NCBI GenBank assembly: GCA_964035545.1
Contig: OZ037769.1
Location: forward strand, 14,953,133 to 15,017,132
Source of the DNA: Bugula neritina
Lineage: Eukaryota; Bryozoa; Gymnolaemata; Cheilostomatida; Bugulidae
Length of the DNA stretch: 64,000 nt
Reading direction: 5' to 3'
How positions within the stretch are numbered: position 1 is the stretch's first letter; every line of letters starts with the position of its first letter. A program made the position numbers and the translations under genes. Positions 25,322 to 35,500 of this stretch are shown one piece after another. The notes beneath the pieces were generated by a model, which saw nothing but the letters and a program-made list of their open reading frames with translations, searched no databases and had not been told where the DNA came from.

Positions 25322-25674
25322 TGTAGTAATTCGTGCAATTAGTGTGCGTGAGTTATCTACTTGCGTATAGTTAGTTGGTTATTCTGCTAGTAATTACTAG
25401 GGTAGCTGTCGAGTAATTATATTTATTATCCACAATAAAGCATAAAATAAACATCACATCAAATTATCCTATACATCAGTCAACTACTAATACATGTTTC
25501 TCCTTCAAGCCTCCGCTTACAACAACGTAATAAATTGTTAATAACCCGGGAAGTGTCACGTGAATCGGAAGCATATCTTCCGGAGCTGCTAATTGGTTGC
25601 TACATAAGGGTCTTAGTATTCCAGAAGTAGAGAGAGGGCGATTCTCGTATTTGTACTTTGCACTACTCACTACA
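25322..25674 (-). repeat. 3' LTR of the retrotransposon (left copy on + strand)
   Basis: 353 bp, TGTAGT...ACTACA. It differs from the other LTR by five substitutions and no indels. Confidence 0.95.
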
Positions 25675-25687
25675 CCGCCCCCCCCCC
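25675..25687 (-). other. Polypurine tract of the retrotransposon
   Basis: On the minus strand a run of ten G followed by CGG abuts the 3' LTR (TGTAGT). Its position is right for priming plus-strand DNA synthesis. The single C makes it imperfect. Confidence 0.7.
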
Positions 25688-25974
25688 AGCAGAAAGCCCT
25701 ACTTTCTGATAACACAATACAAAAAAAACACATAAAGAAAAACTATACAATAATCCAAAAAGAAAAACATACATAAGTAAACCCACAAAGAGTAAGAAGA
25801 GAAATAGTTGAGCACGACAACATTTATATACAGAAGTAAACAGGGTGATCGAACACACACATCTAGTCAGCTATAAAGAGAGAGGGTGCTTACCAGCACG
25901 CGGGCCAATGTCGGAGCACTCGTCACTTTCCAGACGAAATACAGCTCAACGAAAGGTGCCTACCCCAGGCATAC

Positions 25975-27032
25975 TCATTGGGTGGACTCTGACTCTTGTA
26001 GCGAGCGTGCTCTGTGTCGAGCCTGTCGGGCACGTAGCCGCCTCTTCAGTCGCCCCACTGAGTCCTTCAACTGGTATAGACCTGTCGTCGTATCCAGCAA
26101 GTCAGGGGCAAGTTGTGTGAACTCGGCTTGCAGTCTTACAAGCTGCTCTTCTACATTAGCCAGCTGGCTAGGCCTTGGCGGGGTTGTAGTAGTCTCTGTT
26201 AGAGGGGGTATTGTTGTTCTTTCTACTTCGGGGGTGTTGCTAGGGTTGACGGGGGTAGGAGACGGGCCCTGAACCATAGGGGACTTATGGCGGGCGGATA
26301 ACAGCAGTACTTGGAACCCTGACGCTAGTGCGGCCAGGGTGATAGCCTTCCTGATGATTGGCTTGATGGTATCCAGGTATTGGGGGAAACTGTCCTCATC
26401 GACAGTATGGTTCTCTCCGGCGAAGCAGCTCAGCTTATAGACTGTCACGGGATACGGGTATACGTCGTGGAACCCGCATGGGCAGAAGTGGAGTAGAAAA
26501 TGGGCGTCTACATGTAGACGCAGGGAGCGGTGTGACGGGCACTCCTCAAAGCAGACCTGGCAGGTTCGGTGGGGTTCGCTGGGTCCCCAGGCTTCCTCAA
26601 TTCTCCTTTCTGTCGTGGGTGACACCCAGCGGTGTCGTCGACGGAGCACCACGGGTATGCCATTCTCCATTACAGGTTCCTCTTCCATAGGCAGAGAGGT
26701 TGGCTGGTCCCGTGACCGGGAGGTGGTCACTCGAGTGTGATCTGAAAGAGTAGCAGTGTTAAATATTATACACTGAGGTACCGTCGGCGTGTACAGCCTG
26801 ACCGGTACTCTGTTCAGTTACACTCGTGAGATTCAGACTAATGAATAGTTGATGGAGAACACACTCGCTATGGCAGATTATTTAAAATCAAAGTCGACGT
26901 GTATTCCCACCACTGTTTATCATTATCGAATCTCCGGCTCGCTAGCTAGTGTAGCTAAAGCTGACTGATGCAGTCTAGTTATTGTACCAAAAACATAATT
27001 AACTCACCCTTCGATCCAGAATAGTAAGACAT
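25975..27032 (-). CDS. Retrotransposon ORF3, C2H2 zinc-finger protein, probably spliced
   Basis: This is the third reading frame, downstream of pol in the env position. The long open part (exon 26741-25975) has no ATG at its start. A short exon ATG 27032 to 27008 ends AAGG|GTGAGT, and a CTCTTTCAG acceptor sits at 26742; joining them (266-nt intron) keeps the frame and gives 263 residues. The protein has a textbook C2H2 finger (C-x2-C-x12-H-x3-H, CQVCFEEC...HVDAH). A second Cys/His cluster (FCPCGFHD), a hydrophobic stretch (AITLAALASGFQVLLL), a Pro/Thr-rich part and a C-terminal heptad-like, Arg-rich region follow. The splice is inferred from signals and frame. It is not a recognisable envelope protein. 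Function unknown. Confidence 0.65.
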
Positions 27033-27055
27033 TTTGGAATGAGAGCGGTAAATGA

Positions 27056-29503
27056 TTACTGTTTAGTGGCACGTCTACTCTTGACTGCATCAACGTAGGA
27101 AAAGACCGGACAGCGTGGTTGTGCAACGTGACTAGGGCTTTTCACTTCCAGCGGATGAATCTCGTGTGAGATTCCGCCGAGGCAAAAGTTGAGATTTTCG
27201 TGGTGTTCACAACTCCCACGTCTCTTTGCCTGTTTTCCCATGCGAGGCCTCTCTAGACTTTCGTTACTGCCGCTTATACCGCGGTCACGTACACAGTCTC
27301 TGAGACACGCTGGAAGTTGCCTAGTGTGTGGTCCTGGAGGCGTCGTCACTGTGGGAGGCGGTGTGCTCACCTGTGGACTGTTATGTCTCATGGGTGGTTT
27401 TTCCAGCCTGTTTGTGACGGTTGTTCCTACGTTGGTATCTCCTTGCGGAGCCCCTCCCACGGGGGGTTTTTGCACTTCCGGACCCGTTTCTGGTTCCGGA
27501 AGTGGTGGTGATGGCAGGCTTGACGTTGGGGGCGGTGGGCGCACTTTCAAGGACGGAAGTGGCCTTTCTCGCCTCGCCAAGTTTTCCTGACGTGTCATGG
27601 AGGTGTTTCCGGCCAGGATGACAGTCTCCGCTTGCCGAGACCTTCTCGCACAATGCGTCTGCCGCCCCGCTTCACCAGGGAGACGGCTATGCTTGTTGGT
27701 CTGGCAAACTTTGCACCGTCTCACTCTGCGCCGGATATCCCGCTCCATGTTGGGCCAGTACCACCGGAGTTGTAGCTTGGTGACCACCCCTTGGACTCCT
27801 CCGTGAGTCTCCTCGTGGGTGTCTTGTATCAACTTCCGGCGGATGGCAACTGGGCAGACGGCCCTCTTCCTGGCTGGCTGTCTGTTGTTGGCGGCCAAGG
27901 TCATGGTCAGCAGACCATCTGGCCCGACCCGCAGAGAGCTCCAACGTTGACAGTACAGCCGTAACTCGGCGCATCCCTGTCGCTGTTGTTTACTACTGGG
28001 TCGTCGCCCTTCCTGTTTCGTTCGGTACACGTCGGCTACCACCCCAGGAAGGCTTTCCTGGAGCTTTGGCAGCTCCCTAACGTTACCAGCCCATACAGGT
28101 TTGGCGCGGAGGCTCTGGGCAGCCTCCGGGGGCGTGTCAGCCCTCTGTTGGAGTGGTTGAGCAGGGGCGGTCTTCGCCGCCCGTGGTACCTCACGACAGC
28201 CTGCTCTATTTAGGCGGGCGTCGTGGTCCGTGTGGCGGAACGCCTCACTGTACCCATGTGGCAACCTAGCCATAGCCTGGAGCTTTCTGTTGCCTGTGCA
28301 GCCACGCGTCCCTGGAGGATGGGAGGCGTGGGTTGGGACGGTCCTCCGCCCTTGAGACGGGCTCTGCTGAGGACCTTCCGTCGTAGCTCCCGACGACGGC
28401 CCAATGGCTTCCTCCTGGACAGGATGGAAGCGGCCCAGCATGGATCTGGGTGGTAGGTCTACTGTCTCTGAAGAGGGGTTGACACACTGCACTGAGATCT
28501 CTCCTTGTCCCGCAAGCCGGCTAAAGCTATGGGCAAGTTGGACTCTCGAGTGCGTACTTTCGACAACTCCCAACTTAGAGGTTTGGCCACCGTCTACCTT
28601 GCAGCGGACGATAGCCCGGGAGTGGCCTGGTATAGTACAGCTCCGTACCACCTGCACTGCTCCCGCTAGAGGACGACCAAACTTATCGACACAAGCGAGC
28701 TCCTTGTCGCCCATGATCATCGCAGATTTACTGAAATCGGTGCGACATCCAGGTCGTTGTAAGAATGGCATCCCGAGGATAGCGTCCTCGTTGAGCTGCC
28801 CGATGATAAACGTCTCTTGGATGGCCTGGTTACGGACGTAACCAGTTAGCTCAATAATGCCGTAGAAGGGGATGCACGACCCGTCTGCCAGGGTGCCATG
28901 ATCCCCCTCATACGGTGCCAACCCGTCCTTGACCTTAGCGCCGAGGGTGTCAAAGAATTGACGGCTAAGGAGGTTGGTGGTGCAGCCTGAGTCCAGGAGG
29001 AAGTTGGCAGGCTTGCCGGCTAGCTTTCCTGGCAGGAAGTAGCCACTTCCGTGTGGCTGCAGCTGTGTGTGCCGTGGTTGCACCTCCCTCGCTGTGGGTC
29101 GTGGGGTCCACGGTTGGCGACGACTATTGACCAGCTGCCGAGGTTGGGGCGGTACGCCTTGTGGCGCCTGTACCGTTTCCCTCGCAGGCTCTGAGGTCAA
29201 CCGTTTGCCGGCTCCGTGTTGGTGTTGGAGTGGCGTAGAGGACCCAGGCGGCGAGTGGCTTGAGCCTACTTGCCGCGGGGGTCGCCACTTCACAGCATCT
29301 CCGCGCGGCGCCCAGCGGGGCGACAGACGCGTGGGCCTCCCTGGGTGATTTACAGACGGCCCGCAGGAGGTGGGAACATCTGCGGGCCGTGGTAATTTAA
29401 CCCTTGTGGGAGTTGAGGGCAGTTCCTCTGGAAATGTCCTGGCCTTCCGCATCCCCAGCAGAAGTTGTGCCCCATGCCTGGTGATTGTACCTGCGGCCCG
29501 CAA
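27056..29503 (-). CDS. pol: Retrotransposon pol remnant (protease and integrase zinc domain only)
   Basis: One open frame of 815 codons overlaps the end of gag and lies in the -1 frame relative to it, implying frameshift expression; no canonical slippery heptamer was confirmed. A retropepsin is clear: FLLDSGCTTNLLS (active D171) and AILGMPFL (about 241-248). The H-x3-H...C-x2-C integrase zinc domain lies at about residues 563-600 (HEETH...CKVC). Between them the sequence jumps from pre-RT linker (about residue 430, near 28,213) to the RNase H-integrase linker; no YxDD motif is found in any frame. After about residue 605 the integrase DDE core is also absent and a Pro-rich tail follows. Both deletions leave the frame open. 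The start is set by the frameshift, not by a methionine. Confidence 0.85.
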   Translation of the reverse strand: MRAAGTITRHGAQLLLGMRKARTFPEELPSTPTRVKLPRPADVPTSCGPSVNHPGRPTRLSPRWAPRGDAVKWRPPRQVGSSHSPPGSSTPLQHQHGAGKRLTSEPARETVQAPQGVPPQPRQLVNSRRQPWTPRPTAREVQPRHTQLQPHGSGYFLPGKLAGKPANFLLDSGCTTNLLSRQFFDTLGAKVKDGLAPYEGDHGTLADGSCIPFYGIIELTGYVRNQAIQETFIIGQLNEDAILGMPFLQRPGCRTDFSKSAMIMGDKELACVDKFGRPLAGAVQVVRSCTIPGHSRAIVRCKVDGGQTSKLGVVESTHSRVQLAHSFSRLAGQGEISVQCVNPSSETVDLPPRSMLGRFHPVQEEAIGPSSGATTEGPQQSPSQGRRTVPTHASHPPGTRGCTGNRKLQAMARLPHGYSEAFRHTDHDARLNRAGCREVPRAAKTAPAQPLQQRADTPPEAAQSLRAKPVWAGNVRELPKLQESLPGVVADVYRTKQEGRRPSSKQQRQGCAELRLYCQRWSSLRVGPDGLLTMTLAANNRQPARKRAVCPVAIRRKLIQDTHEETHGGVQGVVTKLQLRWYWPNMERDIRRRVRRCKVCQTNKHSRLPGEAGRQTHCARRSRQAETVILAGNTSMTRQENLARRERPLPSLKVRPPPPTSSLPSPPLPEPETGPEVQKPPVGGAPQGDTNVGTTVTNRLEKPPMRHNSPQVSTPPPTVTTPPGPHTRQLPACLRDCVRDRGISGSNESLERPRMGKQAKRRGSCEHHENLNFCLGGISHEIHPLEVKSPSHVAQPRCPVFSYVDAVKSRRATKQ

Positions 29504-30300
29504 GGCTCACGGGCAGTATCTACCTGGCTTGGGGGAGCTAATGTGGCGACCAGTTTATCTAGCATGTCAGTCATCTGTGCGACTTTTGACGCTAGTGACA
29601 TCTGGTTCACATTAGCCACCGCGGAGGGTTCCGCGTCTGGTTCGGCATGAGCAGTAGTGTGCTCCGTGGTCACCTGGCTGGAGGCCACGCGGCTGCGGTG
29701 CATATGAGTCGCCATGAGGTAGGCTTCTCCCACCGCAAGTGCATCTTCGACCGTGGTGACTCCCCTCGCTTGAAATTGATGGTGAAGCCTCAAGTCGTTG
29801 ATGGACTGCACGAAGGCATCATAAGTATACCTCTCACGGTGTACTGGAGGCAGATCGCGGAACGCGATCTGCGCTATTGGGTACACCGTGGCGGCGTGCT
29901 CTTGTAGCGACGTGTGAGGATCACGCCGCATCCTTTGTAGACGGGCCCGCGCATCTATGGGGGAGATGCCAAAGCGGGCCCGCAGAGAAGCAAAGATTCC
30001 GTCTATGTCAGGTCCCGCTCCGTACGGCTTAGCCTTGTCCGTCAGCGCCATCCTGAGCTTGAGCAACGCCACCCTTGGCGGCCACTGTGCAATCTCCATC
30101 ACATCTTGGAATTCTTGGATAAACTGCTCCACTGCTTCTTCGCCTGTGAAGGTGGGCGCCTTCAGCCGGTATCTGTCTTCACCATGCTCCCTAGGAATTC
30201 TCACTTCTTCTTCTAACACCACTGGTTCCACAGGTATATCAACATTATCTCTCTCACCTTCATTCAGTGGAATGGGTAGCTCCGTGCCGTCTTCTGCCAT
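29350..30300 (-). CDS. gag: Retrotransposon Gag polyprotein
   Basis: ATG 30300 follows the primer site closely. The 316-residue product opens with an acidic N-terminus, then a Gypsy-type Gag core (KAPTFTGEEAVEQFIQEFQD...YDAFVQSINDLRLHHQF). Near the C-terminus is a CCHC zinc knuckle, CWGCGRPGHFQRNC (C-x2-C-x4-H-x4-C), which binds element RNA. It ends at TAA 29350-29352 and overlaps pol. An in-frame TTG extends the frame upstream to 30315 but ATG 30300 is the natural start. The frame is intact. Confidence 0.92.
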   Translation of the reverse strand: MAEDGTELPIPLNEGERDNVDIPVEPVVLEEEVRIPREHGEDRYRLKAPTFTGEEAVEQFIQEFQDVMEIAQWPPRVALLKLRMALTDKAKPYGAGPDIDGIFASLRARFGISPIDARARLQRMRRDPHTSLQEHAATVYPIAQIAFRDLPPVHRERYTYDAFVQSINDLRLHHQFQARGVTTVEDALAVGEAYLMATHMHRSRVASSQVTTEHTTAHAEPDAEPSAVANVNQMSLASKVAQMTDMLDKLVATLAPPSQVDTAREPCGPQVQSPGMGHNFCWGCGRPGHFQRNCPQLPQGLNYHGPQMFPPPAGRL

Positions 30301-30316
30301 GACTGCTATACGCAAG

Positions 30317-30334
30317 ATCCCACCGCTGCCACCA
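30317..30334 (-). other. Primer-binding site, tRNA-Leu type
   Basis: On the minus strand, one base after the 5' LTR, the 18 nt TGGTGGCAGCGGTGGGAT are complementary to the conserved 3' end of animal tRNA-Leu(AAG) (ATCCCACCGCTGCCACCA, recalled from known tRNA genes). This sets the strand of the element independently of its ORFs. Confidence 0.85.
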
Positions 30335-30335
30335 C

Positions 30336-30688
30336 TGTAGTAATTCGTGCAATTACTGTGCGAGAGTTATCTACTTGCGTATAGTTAGTTGGTTATTCTG
30401 CTAGTAATTACTAGGGTAGCTGTCGAGTAATTATATTTATTATCCACAATAAAGCATAAAATAAACATCACATCAAATTATCCTATACATCAGTCAACTA
30501 CTAATACATGTTTCTCCTTCAAGCCTCCGCTTACAACAACGTGATAAATTGTTAATAACCCGGGAAGTGTCAGGTGAATCGGAAGCATATCTTCCGGAGC
30601 TGCTAATTGGTTGCTACATAAGGGTCTTAGTATTCCAGAAGTAGAGAGAGGGCGATTCCCGTATTTGTACTTTGCACTACTCACTACA
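30336..30688 (-). repeat. 5' LTR of the retrotransposon (right copy on + strand)
   Basis: 353 bp, the same length as the partner at 25,322-25,674. It carries promoter and polyadenylation functions by family knowledge. An AATAAA lies in the shared sequence on the plus strand, not the element strand. Confidence 0.95.
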
Positions 30689-30692
30689 GTAT

Positions 30693-32583
30693 AATGAATA
30701 TCTAGCAGTTTATTAACCATTCAGCGTTGCGTTTAGCGTAACGTTTCACTCAAATAGATTATCACATCACGTGATTCTTGCCTATATACGCAACGCAACC
30801 ACTGCAATAGTTGTCAATTCACTAATTAGATAACAGAACGCCCTCGCCCATTGGCTGTGGCTTTACGTCTTGGCAGCCCGGATGTTTCAGTGCAGACGTT
30901 GAACCTACAGTTAGTAGAATAGTAGCACGCTAGCAATGCAAGTTCTATCGCACAAATAACAATCAATTTCAATGATATAATTAACAAAATATAATGAATT
31001 AGAATTGGAATTAACTTAAAGAGGCACAGGTTAGTTTTGTTTTTTCAGTATTTGTAGGCTAATAGTTTGATGCTTTCCTTAAGTATTTTTATCTATTTCA
31101 ACTTAATAATAAATATTTAGTTTATTTAACATGTTTAGGAGTTTAACAAGTTTGAAATGCCAGTGTGGTCAGTGCATGGTAGAATTCATGGCTATGTGTT
31201 TACTTTATTATAATATTATATTTCTCATAAAATTGCAAATTCTTAAGGCAGGCTTTCCAGTTATTAATCAGATTGTCACAGGATAGAACCCTAATTTGTA
31301 ACTTAAAGTTTTACTTTTACTCATAACAGTAATTCATTGCACCTACCAATTCAAGTCAGCTTTGAATACAAGTTCAATCTTTGTTTATGTGATACATGCA
31401 CTAATACTTGTCTTAACTGATAATTATAATTAACTTTGTCTATGGCAGTTATCATTTAATGTCATTCTTATTATAAACTTTAATATTTTTAGTAGACCTA
31501 CAATGTCATTTTCTAGAGTCAAACTCACCTTAGCTAGCCACTAAAGAAATGCAAGAGGTGATTAATCTAAAATCTGCATATATGTTTGAATACTTTACAA
31601 TGTCATAAATAATTTTTTTTTTTCTGTTTTAAAAACCTATTATAATTGTATATATTAACCTACTTTTATAGTTTCTTACGGCAGTTGGAATAAGTAAAAA
31701 TAAAGTTACAGTACAAGTACAACTCACCTATAATAGTTAGTGGCCACGCTACATACAGTTCGGGGCAAAAAAATATAATAGCAGCTAAATTATTATATGA
31801 ACAATAGCCAAAAATATAGAGATATCGAGTGTTTATAACTAAATCAAGCAAATGTGTGTGTTTATTGAGTTGCTATAGCTGACAACTGTAAGACTATAGC
31901 AGCAAGTGATGAAAGGAAAATTATTTTGCTTGTAGTTGTCAATTGCAAATTCATAATAACTCTCAAAAAAAGATGCAAGAGAGGGTAAATCTTATTCTTA
32001 AATACTCATTCTTAACGCACTTCCTCCAAAATAGCAAAATCAACATGCACAGCTGCCATGATCATCATAGAAGTGCATGTGGGAACTCTCGTGACCCCTA
32101 TATGACCTTGATGGTTGCTAAAACATTCAAAAATCTGTTTACTTCAAGACAGCCAATGAAAAGCTAGAAAAACAATTTCAGTTATTTATAAGGGCTTCTT
32201 AGCTGCCAGCATAAACAATTGTTGCAGCCAAAAAATAATATTCTAGCTAATAGTATAATAGTTATAATGACTGATTACTAGTTTGCTATATAGTATATAA
32301 TTGGACAGTCAGGACTATACTGGTAGCATGAGGCAAGTGCTGTTCAGTGTATTTCAGTGCTAGTAACAGGGAAGTTGGCTGCATAGCTCATCAAATAGTC
32401 ATTCAGAGTTTGTTGATAAAATCACTCTTGATTATAAAGCCAAGTCAAATACCATCTGGTCACATAAACCAGATTGACTCGACAGCAAAGGTTGTCTATA
32501 ACTTTTTCTGCCAGGAGAAAGTCTGTGCTCTACAGTATATCACGTCTACTTCTGCTGCTACTCAGTGATTAGAGCTAGCTACC
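30693..32583. other. Spacer and 5' flank of CLCA copy A
   Basis: From 30,693 to about 31,754 the sequence has no counterpart in block B and no supported gene. A CCCATTGGCTG (inverted CCAAT-like) near 30,845 and AGGCACAG|GTTAGT near 31,030 could be a promoter and a 5' exon donor, but this is speculative. From about 31,754 homology to block B resumes. The 280 bp before ATG 32,584 are well conserved with 49,829-50,127 and likely hold the promoter and 5' UTR. Confidence 0.45.
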
Positions 32584-35500
32584 ATGAAGCTTTTGAAAAA
32601 AGCCTTTTTGCTTTTTTCTGTTTTCTTCCTTGCACGAAATGCAGCTGCTTCAAACATTGGAGGTACAAGGCAAGACATTCCGCAAAATCAATATGGAGGC
32701 TATGAAAACCTCCTCATTGCAATCAGCAAAGCTGTGCCTGAAGATCTCAGTCTTGTTGAAAAACTGCAGGTAAGTGTGTATACCAGTTGCCATAGAAACC
32801 AGTCACAATTACAATATTATAAATATAAGTTTGCAGTATTGTAAATTTGTAGTTTGTAGTATTTTACTGCATTTCATTTAAGTTTGAAAATGTACACCTG
32901 CATATGAAGATTTGCGCTCAGTCTGAGTTTGATCCATCACTTTACTATTTTAATTCGACTCCAGGACTTTAACCTGCAAACCTATTTAAGATCTAAGATT
33001 ACCTGGGTGATTTATTAAAATTGTATTATTATCTTGCATAAAACGTGTAAAAAATATTTTCTCAGTGTTTATGGACTTCTTTGGAAAACTCAAAGATTAA
33101 ACTGTTCATTACTGTGTGTGTTAGCTTGCATTTTATTTGAATAGTTCAGATTTAGGTTGTTGCAGCTTTTATCTATTATTAGGTAGATTAGGTCAACGTA
33201 TAAATAGCAATCGAAATTCCCATTCATCAATATATCAAAATACATATATTGCATGTACATCATTATATCAATATTTCAATACTTTACGTATTATAGATAT
33301 ATATCTATATATTTATTTATCAATTGTCCAAAGCTTTCAAGTACAGCAGCGAAGAAATTGAAAAGTATAGCCTAAGCTCTTTAGTCTTTATGGTAATTTA
33401 GGGCAAAATTCAAATTTCTTGAGAAAAAAATAATTTGGTTTGATGCATTTCCAATTCAAATACAGGCTTTTCTCAATTTCTCTGTCACTGTATTATACAT
33501 ATATTTCATATGATTACTGCAGGTTATATAAGCCATTCAGTATTGACGTATAATATTCTGTACTATGAGCTGAATATCTAGCAGCTATAACGAGGTTATC
33601 ATAATTATTTAGTAAGCAGCCGTGGTCTATTATAACCACAAGATCATGGGTTTGAGCCCAGACAAAAACCATTGAATGTTATGAAGAGCATCCAGTCACT
33701 ACTGTGCCTCATCTAAACTTAAGTCCTTAGCCTGATATAAACAAAAACCCTTTCTATATCAGGGGTTTCTCACATGGATAGCGACTATAAATTTGTGCTC
33801 GATTATAACCAGCTCATTTTTTCATTTTGTATGCAGAAGTAGCCTATTGGGAAAAATTAATTATAACTCATGTATTATAGTTGAATATATACTTTCTTGT
33901 TGTTTTAGAAACATTTCCGAAAAGCATCAGAGGTTCTATTGGCAGCCACAAATAATCAGGTGTATTTCTCTAGCATCACTATTCTGATACCAAACACTTG
34001 GACACTGAACAGCTCATGGGAAGTGGTAAGAATTCTATAACCGATTATATATATACACTGATATAAAATCTTGCATATATAGTTTATAGTAACAATCCTT
34101 GTGAGAACTTGTGATGAAAAGGGTTTTTAACCCCATGGCTATAAGGACTCTTTTGTAATTTGGCACAGGGACAATTATGACTTCATGACTTTTCTAACAT
34201 TATTGCTGGTATTTATTAAAAACTAAACGTGTGTTTACTAGGCCTACACTTTAACTACCACAGCTGCTCTCTATAATAATTATACACACTGATATATACA
34301 CTTTTTTATGTACATGCCAGTTTTAACTGCAATAAAAATTAAACCACTTGTTACTTCTGCTACTCTTAGGTCTAGAACACTGTTGGCTTGCTTTCTCTGT
34401 TTTGGGAATACGTAGATACTTTGATGTTGTATGTATCTACAACTGCAGTAATTAGAAATTCATAGTTTAGTTATAGTTATGTTTATAATAAGTTTTTTTT
34501 TGCAACAGTGCTGACTTGAAGAACTATTTTAGTAGTCTTAGAATCTAGACAAAATGAATTCTGATGATACTGTGAATTAAACCATATAAACAAAGCAATG
34601 GTATATTGCACGTAGAGCTAATTGTATTGATTGTAATAACAAATGGGTGCTGAAGCTTCAATTAAACTACTAATTAGAATAGCAACTATTGACTTGCTTC
34701 AAATGAAAACATGTTTTGGCAAATGTGTTTTATTGATGGATGTCAGTGCAGTGTCATTGCATTGTAAAGAAATTAACTTTATCATCATGTAAATCATTAG
34801 TTTAGAAACTTTCACATGATTGTGCATAACAAATATAGAACATTTATTAGGTTAGGGCATTGTTTTTCTACTTATTGTCAAACAATTTCTCAGCTATTTC
34901 TAAAATAAATGTTTGCTGAGAGAATATTATCCCATAAATTGTTCTGTTCTTGCTCCCAGGCCACAAAAGAAGCTTTCAGTACAGCCCGAGTTTTGATAGG
35001 CCCAGCTAACAGAGCTTGGGGGGATGTTCCCTACACCCTCCAACCTGGTTTGTGTGGTATTGAAGGAGATTACATTCATCTCACACCAGATTTTATAACA
35101 ACTACTACTACAACCCAAGACAACCCTGTTCTAGGTCAGTAAGTGTGTGACAAATAATTGTAAATTAAATATAACGATTTGTTGAGCTATACCTAATATG
35201 TTTGTAGTGAAATTAGCGCCATCATAAAGTAAAGCAAACAATTGACAAACAATGATAGCATAGAATATTCTGCCCACCTGCATGGTTTTTATTGTAGCAC
35301 ATATTTTTTAAAAAGTGTATTATAAATTAGATGCTTATAGCAATGAAGAAATTGAGTAAAGCCTGTGTTCTTGATTAAAAATGTAGTAAAAGAATTTATG
35401 ATTCAACAATAATCTCAACCTGTGCCCAAACCAAAATTAGATAATGAAATTAAAAAACTTATGCTTTCTCAATTTTCCTCTACCGCCCCTACTAATGCTT

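Larger units (their letters stand above)
25318..30692 (-). mobile_element. Gypsy-type LTR retrotransposon, internally deleted
   Basis: The element reads on the minus strand. Identical 353-bp LTR lengths (25322-25674 and 30336-30688), TGTAGT...ACTACA termini and a GTAT target duplication (25318-25321 and 30689-30692) define its exact limits. Next to the 5' LTR is a primer site; next to the 3' LTR is a G-rich purine tract. The order is gag, pol remnant, ORF3. The interior is markedly GC-richer than the host DNA. LTRs differ at 5 of 353 positions by hand count, so the insertion is fairly young. Reverse transcriptase, RNase H and the integrase catalytic core are not found, so it would need helper proteins to move. 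It is missing from block B. Confidence 0.93.

Noticed and set aside
25975-26730. Envelope glycoprotein in the env position of the retrotransposon
   Set aside because: A C2H2 finger and Arg-rich tail with no signal peptide or cleavage-site layout do not fit an envelope protein.
27189-29907. Many plus-strand open frames across the retrotransposon
   Set aside because: Antisense shadows caused by the high GC of gag and pol; none has family motifs.
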